Part shown: in pieces, positions 13,796-19,694 of the stretch | Position numbering within the stretch: the first letter of the stretch is position 1 | Layout of the letters: each line of letters opens with the position of its first letter | DNA from: an uncultured Propionivibrio sp. | GTDB lineage: Bacteria > Pseudomonadota > Gammaproteobacteria > Burkholderiales > Rhodocyclaceae | Assembly (NCBI GenBank): GCA_937923255.1 | Contig: CALAIL010000070.1 | Location: forward strand, 1-19,694 | Direction: 5' to 3' | DNA: 19,694 nucleotides | The notes under the pieces: generated by a model | What the model saw: the letters and a program-made list of their open reading frames with translations, nothing else | Told to the model about the DNA's origin: nothing | Database searches by the model: none | Translations under genes and position numbers: made by a program

Positions 13796-15562
13796 TTACG
13801 CATCATTCGACTGATAACTGCCTTGTCGCAATGCATGCAGATATTGCTGTTTTTCTTCCGCAGACAAGTCTGTCACCCCCAGCCTCGCCACCTTTGCCTG
13901 TAGCGCCTCAAAAACACGCCGGTTTGCCGCTGTCCGCAAATGATCCACCGCACCTGCAAACTCCTCATCAAGCGTTTCTTCATCAAACGGCTGTTGCATC
14001 AGTTCAGCCGCTGCCTGATTCAATACACCTTCGTCCTCACCGTTGCGAAAACGTTCCAACAACGCAGAACACACTGGCGGCGCACCTATTTCGGCGGACA
14101 CTTCGGCAATCGCCTCGCATAATCGCCGCAACGCCTGAGCTTCACCAGAATTGTCCGGTAATGCAACAAGCGGCACATGCGCCGCCAGTTCAGGTTTTTG
14201 CAGCACCATGCGCAAAAGCTGCCGCAACAGCGAAGGGGCCTGCCTTGGCGCTCTCGCCGGCGCTGACCGTGCGATGGGGCTCAAACCGCACAAATGCTCG
14301 ACTTCCGCCTGCGAGAAACCGCTCGCTTCCGCCAGCCTCTTGATCAACTGTAGACGCAAAAACGGCGTTTGCAAGCGATTGAGCAAAGGTTTTGCATCAG
14401 CCACCAGATTTGCTCGCCCTTCAGCGCTGGTCATATCGCAGCGCGCCGCCAGTTCACGCATAAGAAATTCCGATAACGGCAACGCCTCAGCCACCAGACG
14501 CTCAAAAGCGGCAACGCCCTGGTTGCGCACGAAACTGTCCGGATCTTCCGGTTCCGGCAGGAAAGCGAACCCGACGCTTTTCTGCTCCGGCAAGGCTTCC
14601 AACGTATTTTCCAGCGCCCGCCAGGCGGCTTTTCGCCCCGCGGCATCGCCATCAAAACAGAATACGATGCGATCAACCTGACGCAATAATTTACGGACAT
14701 GCCTGGCCGTCGTCGCCGTGCCCAGGGTTGCCACGACGTTACCGATACCGTGTTGCGCCAGCGCAACGACATCCATATAACCTTCGACGACGATCACGGT
14801 ATTTTTCTCACGCAGCGCCGCGCGCGCCTGCGGCAGACCAAACACCTCCTGGCCTTTTTCGAACAACGGCGTTTCCGGTGAATTGAGATATTTCGGCTCA
14901 CCTTCACCAATGACTCGCCCCCCAAAGGCAATCACTTCGCCTGCCTGGCTGATGATGGGGAACATCACGCGATCGCGGAACCGGTCATAGAGCCGTCCCT
15001 GATCATTTCTGATGACAAGACCGACTGTCTGTAATTCTGTCTGGGTGTAATCCTCAAATACTGTACCGAGATTTTGCCATTCCTCCGGCGCATAGCCGAT
15101 GCCGAATTTTTGGGCGATTTCACCGCTCAGTCCGCGCTTTTTCAGGTAGGCGATCGCCTTGTCGGAACGCTTCAACTGTTCGTAGTAATAACGCGCCGCC
15201 CGCGCCATGATTTCACTCAGCGAAACGCGCGACGTACCACTATGCGGCCGTCGTGTGTCGTCTTCCGGCACCGGCATGCCCACACGCGCGGCCAGTTCCT
15301 TAACGGCATCGACAAAACTCAGGCCGGAATATTCCATGAGAAAGCCGATCGCCGTGCCATGGGCGCCACAGCCGAAGCAGTGATAAAACTGCTTGCCCGG
15401 ACTGACAGAAAATGAAGGCGTTTTCTCGTTATGGAACGGACAGCAAGCGACGAAATTCGCCCCCGCCTTCTTGAGCCTTACGTAACCGTCGATCAGATCG
15501 ACGATGTCGACTCGATTGAGCAGCTCCTGGATAAATGAATCGGGAATCATGCCTGCCCGCAA
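13796..15562 (-). CDS. dnaG: DNA primase DnaG
   Basis: The 588-residue primase makes RNA primers for replication. An N-terminal zinc-binding domain has CPFH and CFGCG (Cys41, His44, Cys62, Cys65). The catalytic core and TOPRIM domain (about 255-340) contain VIVVEGYMDV and FCFDGDAAG with the conserved acidic residues. A less conserved C-terminal part (about 430-588) should bind the replicative helicase DnaB. The start is uncertain: a TTG at 15562 gives MRAGMIPDSF and has CCAGGT about 8 nt upstream, while the ATG at 15550 gives MIPDSF but has no well-placed ribosome binding site. It lies between yqeY and rpoD in the macromolecular-synthesis operon. Confidence 0.96.
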   Translation of the reverse strand: MRAGMIPDSFIQELLNRVDIVDLIDGYVRLKKAGANFVACCPFHNEKTPSFSVSPGKQFYHCFGCGAHGTAIGFLMEYSGLSFVDAVKELAARVGMPVPEDDTRRPHSGTSRVSLSEIMARAARYYYEQLKRSDKAIAYLKKRGLSGEIAQKFGIGYAPEEWQNLGTVFEDYTQTELQTVGLVIRNDQGRLYDRFRDRVMFPIISQAGEVIAFGGRVIGEGEPKYLNSPETPLFEKGQEVFGLPQARAALREKNTVIVVEGYMDVVALAQHGIGNVVATLGTATTARHVRKLLRQVDRIVFCFDGDAAGRKAAWRALENTLEALPEQKSVGFAFLPEPEDPDSFVRNQGVAAFERLVAEALPLSEFLMRELAARCDMTSAEGRANLVADAKPLLNRLQTPFLRLQLIKRLAEASGFSQAEVEHLCGLSPIARSAPARAPRQAPSLLRQLLRMVLQKPELAAHVPLVALPDNSGEAQALRRLCEAIAEVSAEIGAPPVCSALLERFRNGEDEGVLNQAAAELMQQPFDEETLDEEFAGAVDHLRTAANRRVFEALQAKVARLGVTDLSAEEKQQYLHALRQGSYQSNDA

Positions 15563-15708
15563 GAAATACCTGGAGAAATGACTGAAAACACCACTTAAGA
15601 ATCGCCGGACAGCAATCCCGGTTTACCGTAATCCACCGTCGTACCTTGCTTTGACCAAAGCGCTCGCTGTACCGAGCCAGGGGGCTGTATCGTTGTTCCG
15701 CGTTTTAC

Positions 15709-16164
15709 TCAAACGCCTGCGCCGGAAAGCGCTGCTTTGACCTGCCGGGAAACTTCACCCATATCCGCCTTGCCCGCCAGCTGGGGTTTAAGCACCGCCA
15801 TCACCTTACCCATATCGCTTGCGCGACTCGCACCCGTCTCAACCACCGCCGCCTGTACCGCGACGGCAATATCCTCGGCACTCATTCGGGCAGGCATATA
15901 TTGACTAAGCACCTGCACCTCGAATTTTTCGGCATCCGCCAGTTCCTGACGCCCGGCCGCTTCATACTGGGAAATCGAATCTCGGCGCTGTTTAAGCATT
16001 TTTTCAATGACCGAAACGATGTCCGCATCGCCCAGCGTGACACGCCCATCGACTTCCTGCTGCTTAATCGCCGCGTTCAAAAGGCGTATGGCGTCGCGCT
16101 TTGCCGTTTCGCCATTTCGCATTGCGGCCTTCATCTCCTCGTTGATGCGCTCTTTCAGGCTCAT
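15709..16164 (-). CDS. yqeY: GatB/YqeY domain protein
   Basis: The 151-residue protein starts MSLKERINEEMKAAMR and is helical throughout, with the YqeY signature (RLLNAAIKQQEVD, EKMLKQRRDSISQYEAAGR, LSQYMPARM). It is related to the C-terminal tRNA-binding tail of GatB, but its precise function is not established. The ATG at 16164 is preferred because GAGAAGG is 5 nt upstream; an earlier in-frame GTG at 16170 would leave no room for it. It typically sits between rpsU and dnaG in betaproteobacteria, as here. A 146-bp gap without an obvious terminator separates it from dnaG. Confidence 0.93.
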   Translation of the reverse strand: MSLKERINEEMKAAMRNGETAKRDAIRLLNAAIKQQEVDGRVTLGDADIVSVIEKMLKQRRDSISQYEAAGRQELADAEKFEVQVLSQYMPARMSAEDIAVAVQAAVVETGASRASDMGKVMAVLKPQLAGKADMGEVSRQVKAALSGAGV

Positions 16165-16222
16165 ATTCACCTTCTCATCCGATTATCTTCTGCGTTCAGA
16201 GAAGCACGACAGAAACACAAAA

Positions 16223-16248
16223 AGCCGTACGCCTAAAGGCGCACGGCT
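16223..16248 (-). terminator. rpsU terminator (intra-operon)
   Basis: On the minus strand AGCCGTGCGCC pairs with GGCGTACGGCT (11 bp, one G-U) across a TTTA loop and is followed by TTTTTGTGTTT. It lies 23 bp after the rpsU stop and before yqeY. E. coli has a comparable terminator just after rpsU that lowers downstream expression in this operon. Confidence 0.9.
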
Positions 16249-16271
16249 GCATTCATAGATAAAAACCCAGA

Positions 16272-16484
16272 TTAGTAAAGCTTGGGGGGCAGCATCTGGC
16301 TGCGTACACGTTTATGGTGACGTTTGATCGCCGCAGCGAGCTTGCGTTTACGCTCGGCGGTGGGTTTTTCGTAAAACTCGCGGGCACGCAATTCGGTCAA
16401 CAGGCCGGTTTTTTCAACAGTACGCTTGAACCGACGAATGGCAACCTCGAACGGTTCATTTTCCTTTACACGAATAGCAGGCAT
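16272..16484 (-). CDS. rpsU: Small ribosomal subunit protein bS21
   Basis: The 70-residue product starts [18 protein letters not shown] and ends MLPPKLY, both standard for bS21. It is highly basic ([16 protein letters not shown]), as expected for a 30S protein that helps initiation. The ATG at 16484 has AGGAAG 6 nt upstream; the in-frame TTG just before it is not needed. It is the first gene of the macromolecular-synthesis operon. A strong promoter lies about 185 bp upstream and a terminator directly follows, giving high rpsU and lower downstream expression. Confidence 0.97.
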   Translation of the reverse strand: MPAIRVKENEPFEVAIRRFKRTVEKTGLLTELRAREFYEKPTAERKRKLAAAIKRHHKRVRSQMLPPKLY

Positions 16485-16668
16485 CAATTCTTCCTAAGTT
16501 CAAAAACAGAATCGGACCATGGTCGAGAAGTTAACTTTTCATTTTCATACAAGGTAAGCCAGCCGAAAGCCGTCCAGAGGGAATCAACACGGAAAAGGCA
16601 GGACAGCAGGACAACCGATGTATGGGCAGCGGAGTTCAGCGACCATCCAAGAACTCCAAGAGGGTCGC
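16485..16668 (-). other. Long rpsU leader region
   Basis: About 175 nt separate the promoter from the rpsU ATG. Read in the rpsU direction, a 20-codon frame (starts ATGGTCGCT, ends TGTTGA) begins near the 5' end with GGAG 9 nt before it. I see no other feature. Translation of the small frame is unproven. Confidence 0.35.
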
Positions 16669-16697
16669 ATTATAAACAAGGCCGGGAAAAGCGCCAA
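16669..16697 (-). promoter_or_regulatory. Sigma-70 promoter for rpsU operon
   Basis: On the minus strand TTGGCG (16692-16697) and a perfect TATAAT (16669-16674) are exactly 17 bp apart. This is the best promoter match in the window and it faces rpsU. Confidence 0.8.
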
Positions 16698-16743
16698 GAA
16701 CTTTCGCACCAAGCGCTTTCTGGCGCCAGGCGCTGGCCGGGGA

Positions 16744-16860
16744 CCCGCGTGGATAAAGGATTTCCGGGCAGGTGCTCTGAAACCCGCATGGATAAAGGCG
16801 CTCCGGGCAGGCGCCCGGAGATGCCCTGTTTACAAGGGCCTCAGCGGTGCTTGTAGCGAA
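16744..16860 (-). repeat. 39-bp tandem repeat block B
   Basis: Units at 16744 (CCCGCGTGGATAAAGG), 16783 (CCCGCATGGATAAAGG) and a diverged one near 16822 repeat every 39 bp. A weaker unit may extend left to 16705. A perfect stem CTCCGGGC/GCCCGGAG with loop AGGC is at 16801-16820. The family is the same as block A and block C but inverted on the plus strand; relative to mpl, whose stop is at 16890, it reads the same way. Confidence 0.8.
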
Positions 16861-16889
16861 AAGCGCGTGGCGCGGCGTCTCAATGCGGA

Positions 16890-18284
16890 TCAGCGCGTAG
16901 CGTCCGGCCAACGCGCCCGCAGCGCCGCCAGCAGCTTTTCGTGAATGCCGCCAAAACCGCCATTGCTCATCACCAGAACCCGGTCGCCCGGACGGGCATC
17001 GTTCACCAGGCGTTCGACCAGTTTATCCAGATCCTGTGCTACAAAAGCCTTGTCGCGAAGCGGAGCCAGTGCAGCCTGTGCATCCCAGCCAAGCTGCGCG
17101 GCATAGCAATATACGCGGTCGGCTGCGGCTAGGCTGGCGGGGAGCTCGGCCTTCATGACGCCGAGCTTCATCGTATTTGAACGCGGCTCCAGCACGGCAA
17201 GCACCCGCCCTTCCACGCCCATGCTACGCCGCAATCCGGCGAGCGTCGTCGCAATCGCCGTCGGGTGATGGGCAAAATCATCATAAACGCTGATATCAGC
17301 CACCACGCCGCGCAACTCCATACGCCGCTTGACGCCCGCAAAGCGCGCCAGCGACGCCAAACCTTGCTCAATCGGCACCCCCACATGGCGCGCCGCCAGC
17401 AGTGCCGCAACGGCATTGCTGCGGTTATGCGCGCCGGAAAGTTCCCAGCGCGTCTCACCGAGGCGCTGATCGCCCTGCATCAAACACAACGAACCCGCGG
17501 CATCATCGCCGGCCATGTGCCAACCGGCAGAATCGTTGAAACGCGCAACCGGCGTCCAGCAACCGCGCGCCAGCACGCGGTCGAGGCTCGGTTCAAGCGC
17601 ATTGGCAACAATCAACCCGTTGCCAGGCAATATACGCACCAGGTGATGGAACTGCGTTTCAATAGCCGCCAGGTCGGCAAAAATATCGGCATGATCGAAT
17701 TCAAGGTTATTCAGTATCGCGGTACGCGGCCGATAGTGGATAAACTTCGAGCGTTTATCGCAAAACGCCGTGTCGTACTCGTCCGCCTCAATAACGAAAA
17801 ACGGCGAATCGGCAAGCCTGCCGTCGATTTTTCCGGCGATGCGCGCCGACACGCCGAAGTTTACCGGCACACCGCCAATCAGAAACCCTGGATGCAGGCC
17901 GGCGTCCTCAAGAATCCAGGCCAACATCGACGCAGTCGTCGTTTTACCATGCGTGCCCGCCACGGCGAGCGTCCAGCGTCCTTGCAGCAGATGGTCGGCA
18001 AGCCATTGCGGGCCGGATACGTAGGGCAGCGCGCGATCGAGAATCTCTTCCAGGAGCGGATTGCCGCGCGAAATCGCATTGCCGACGACGAAAACATCGG
18101 GCGCAAGCTGCGCCTGTTTCGCATCAAACCCTTCGATTAAATCAATGCCGGCAGCCTCCAGCTGCACGCTCATCGGCGGATAAACGTTGGCATCGCAGCC
18201 GGTGACGCAGTGCCCGGCCGCACGCGCCAGTTGGGCGATGCCCCCCATGAAGGTGCCGCAAATGCCGAGAATGTGAATATGCAT
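16890..18284 (-). CDS. mpl: UDP-MurNAc:L-alanyl-gamma-D-glutamyl-meso-DAP ligase (cell-wall recycling)
   Basis: The 464-residue protein is a Mur-ligase family member close to the length of E. coli Mpl. It begins MHIHILGICGTFMGG, has the ATP loop AGTHGKTTT (109-117), and carries ADEYDTAFCDKRSKF and HPTAIATT, typical of Mpl/MurC-type ligases. It joins recycled tripeptide from old peptidoglycan to UDP-MurNAc in the cytoplasm. The ATG at 18284 is set by the conserved start and GGAG 8 nt upstream; an in-frame extension to 18467 has no conserved sequence. A divergent gene starts 194 bp away. MurC is the main alternative, but the GICGTFMGGIA start and ADEYDTAF favour Mpl. Confidence 0.93.
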   Translation of the reverse strand: MHIHILGICGTFMGGIAQLARAAGHCVTGCDANVYPPMSVQLEAAGIDLIEGFDAKQAQLAPDVFVVGNAISRGNPLLEEILDRALPYVSGPQWLADHLLQGRWTLAVAGTHGKTTTASMLAWILEDAGLHPGFLIGGVPVNFGVSARIAGKIDGRLADSPFFVIEADEYDTAFCDKRSKFIHYRPRTAILNNLEFDHADIFADLAAIETQFHHLVRILPGNGLIVANALEPSLDRVLARGCWTPVARFNDSAGWHMAGDDAAGSLCLMQGDQRLGETRWELSGAHNRSNAVAALLAARHVGVPIEQGLASLARFAGVKRRMELRGVVADISVYDDFAHHPTAIATTLAGLRRSMGVEGRVLAVLEPRSNTMKLGVMKAELPASLAAADRVYCYAAQLGWDAQAALAPLRDKAFVAQDLDKLVERLVNDARPGDRVLVMSNGGFGGIHEKLLAALRARWPDATR

Positions 18285-18478
18285 GAGGTAAACTCCGGAA
18301 TGATTCGAGAACGAAGGGCAATGCGGACAACCGGCAAGCCCGACGGAAGGCCCGAAATATAGGAATTGTATCGCCTCGGGGCGCCGCATCGTTTTTCCAG
18401 GCGCAACCGCAAGCCCGCCGCCCCAACGCTCTGCCGTTCCCATTGTCCCCATTGCCCATCGCCACACCGCCTCCCAAG

Positions 18479-19078
18479 ATGACCGCCACCGACCGCCAAC
18501 TGCAACTGATTGCCTACACCGCCGCCCGCCTGATGGCCGAACAGGGCATTGCCGACTTCAACGCCGCCAAGCGCAAGGCCATACAAACGCTCGGCCTACC
18601 GAACAATGCCAAGTTGCCTGGCAACGCCGATGTCGAAGCGCAGCTGCGCGCCTACCAGCGCATTTTCCAGAACGACGAACATAGGCAGCGCCTCCGCCGC
18701 CTGCGCCAAACGGCGCGCGATGTCATGGCGCGCCTGCAGGACTTCACACCGTATCTTGCCGGCGCCGTCCTCGACGGCAGCGCCGGGCGCCAGGCGGAAA
18801 TCGACATTCAGCTATTTGCCGACAGCGCCAAGGATGTCGAAATTTTTCTGCTCAACCAGCAGGTTACCTACGCCCACCGCGAACCGCGCAGCGAACGCGC
18901 CGAAGCGGTGCTGACGATCCTGCACGAAGCGGCGCCGATCAATCTCGTCGTCTACCCACGCAACGCGGAGCGCGTCACCGCGCGTATGCGCGACGGCCGG
19001 ATTCGCCCGCGCATGCGCCTCGACGCGCTCGATCGCCTGCTCGCCGAAGATCCCGAAACTGGCAAAGCGGCTGAATAA
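18479..19078 (+). CDS. Conserved hypothetical protein, nucleotidyltransferase-like
   Basis: The 199-residue soluble protein has a helical N-terminal half (about 1-90, TAARLMAEQG and arginine-rich helices). Its C-terminal half contains VLDGSAGRQAEIDIQLFAD (about 98-115); a Gly-Ser followed by an acidic-x-Asp pair resembles the active site of a nucleotidyltransferase fold. The end (RMRLDALDRLLAED) is helical. I do not know its substrate. The ATG at 18479 is chosen over an in-frame TTG at 18443; neither has a clear ribosome binding site. It is divergent from mpl, and 40-bp repeat block C follows its stop. Confidence 0.75.
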   Translation: MTATDRQLQLIAYTAARLMAEQGIADFNAAKRKAIQTLGLPNNAKLPGNADVEAQLRAYQRIFQNDEHRQRLRRLRQTARDVMARLQDFTPYLAGAVLDGSAGRQAEIDIQLFADSAKDVEIFLLNQQVTYAHREPRSERAEAVLTILHEAAPINLVVYPRNAERVTARMRDGRIRPRMRLDALDRLLAEDPETGKAAE

Positions 19079-19159
19079 CCCGCACAGTCCGCAGCATGCG
19101 CCATTTCCTCGCCCAAGCGCCTCCCCGCCCGCCCGGATACGGCGGCGCATTCGCCCAAC

Positions 19160-19322
19160 CCCGCCTGCCCCGAACCCCGCGTAAAACGGCCATCTCCGAA
19201 TCCCCTGCCCGCCAGCCCACTGTTTACGGGCGTTTCCGGCCTGCCTCCCCGCTAGCCCAGTATTTACGCGGGTTTCCGGGTAGCCTGCCCGCAAACGCCC
19301 TATTGACGCGGGCTTGCGGCCG
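19160..19322 (+). repeat. 40-bp tandem repeat block C
   Basis: Four units keep exact 40-bp phase: ACG-type blocks at 19186, 19226, 19266 and 19306, with CCTGCCC at 19164 and 19204. A good unit contains TTTACGCGGGTTTCCGGG and CCTGCCCGCAAAC. An isolated 13-nt piece TAGCCTGCCCGCA recurs at 19536-19548. The block lies downstream of the nucleotidyltransferase-like gene and reads in its sense. Confidence 0.8.
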
Positions 19323-19612
19323 GCCGATTTAGATAAACGAGTACACCTGAAAGACGCAGACAACAACTCAACAAGCCACAGTAGGAAACAAGTTGCGCTC
19401 TTTGTGGCTAGCCGGTCGCGCACCACCAGCGCATCGCTGCCTCTTTCCATACAGCGCCATTCCCAGAAATCTAAGAAGCGCTGCATCTTTCCACAATCCA
19501 TATCTAAGCCCATTGACAGCCGCATGGTGGAGGACTAGCCTGCCCGCATTCTCTGTGGCTTAACGATTTCCTTTATTCATCTAATCCTCCCGGAAAGAAA
19601 AGGAAACAGGCG
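19323..19612. other. Intergenic region before the last gene
   Basis: No gene is supported. An inverted repeat AGCCACA (19374-19380) with TGTGGCT (19403-19409) is present. A perfect -35 box TTGACA is at 19513-19518, but the hexamer 17 bp later (TAGCCT) is a poor -10, so a promoter is only possible. Confidence 0.4.
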
Positions 19613-19694
19613 ATGAAAACGGACAGAATGGTTTGGGGGAAACGGACAGTTTTCCTCCTTTCGGGAATCATCGGCTTAGGGCTGCTTCTGCCGA
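19613..19694 (+). CDS. Start of a secreted or membrane protein (cut by window end)
   Basis: Only 27 codons are inside the window, beginning MKTDRMVWGKRTV then a hydrophobic stretch FLLSGIIGLGLLLP. This is a signal peptide or membrane anchor with a basic N-terminus. AGGAAACAGG lies just upstream of the ATG and serves as the ribosome binding site. The product cannot be named from this part. Confidence 0.6.
   Translation, partial: MKTDRMVWGKRTVFLLSGIIGLGLLLP

Noticed and set aside
16314..16944. Plus-strand frames through rpsU antisense and repeat block B
   Set aside because: Repeated peptide units come from the 39-bp DNA repeats being a multiple of three; no start signal or family likeness.
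16260..18300. Insertion sequence or prophage near the repeat blocks
   Set aside because: No transposase, integrase or phage protein and no terminal inverted repeats with target duplication were seen.
18812..19525. 237-codon minus-strand frame over the nucleotidyltransferase-like gene and block C
   Set aside because: Antisense to a better gene and reading through the 40-bp repeats; no conserved features or ribosome binding site.

Overview
The window looks like chromosomal DNA from a betaproteobacterium, probably of the Rhodocyclales/Burkholderiales type. The order rpsU-yqeY-dnaG-rpoD followed by a CAT-anticodon tRNA, the moderately high GC, and a mpl gene with a divergent neighbour all fit. 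The genus cannot be fixed from the sequence alone.

Region 1 (about 1-11070, plus strand) is a metal-uptake cluster. A decayed exbB/exbD fragment (332-567) is followed by tonB-exbB-exbD, a possible small coupled ORF, a TonB-dependent receptor, a DUF4198-type periplasmic protein, a small secreted protein, a single-span membrane protein, a ZnuA-like binding protein, its ABC ATPase and permease, and a second, ligand-poor ZnuA-like protein. Together these could carry one metal from the outer membrane (receptor driven by TonB/ExbBD), through the periplasm (binding proteins with possible N-terminal histidine sites), into the cytoplasm (ABC-3 transporter). The metal is not determined. A Fur-box-like palindrome lies on the promoter-like sequence before tonB.

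Region 2 (11069-11624) is non-coding and unusual. It holds 40-bp tandem repeats, a relic of a type I-E CRISPR array with repeats in 61-bp phase, and a second decayed copy of the 3' end of the upstream gene. It closes with the terminator of a minus-strand tRNA.

Region 3 (11625-16697, minus strand) is the macromolecular-synthesis operon: rpsU (with a strong promoter and its own terminator), yqeY, dnaG, rpoD, then tRNA-Ile2(CAT).

Region 4 (16698-19694) has the cell-wall recycling ligase gene mpl (minus), a divergent nucleotidyltransferase-like gene (plus), two more blocks of the same 39-40 bp repeat family, and the first 27 codons of a secreted or membrane protein cut by the window edge.

The main points of interest are the repeat family found on the 3' side of three unrelated genes in the same relative orientation, the CRISPR relic, the two decayed duplications, the structured leader before the second binding protein, and the atypical metal-uptake set. 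No complete unknown defence or mobile system is visible.
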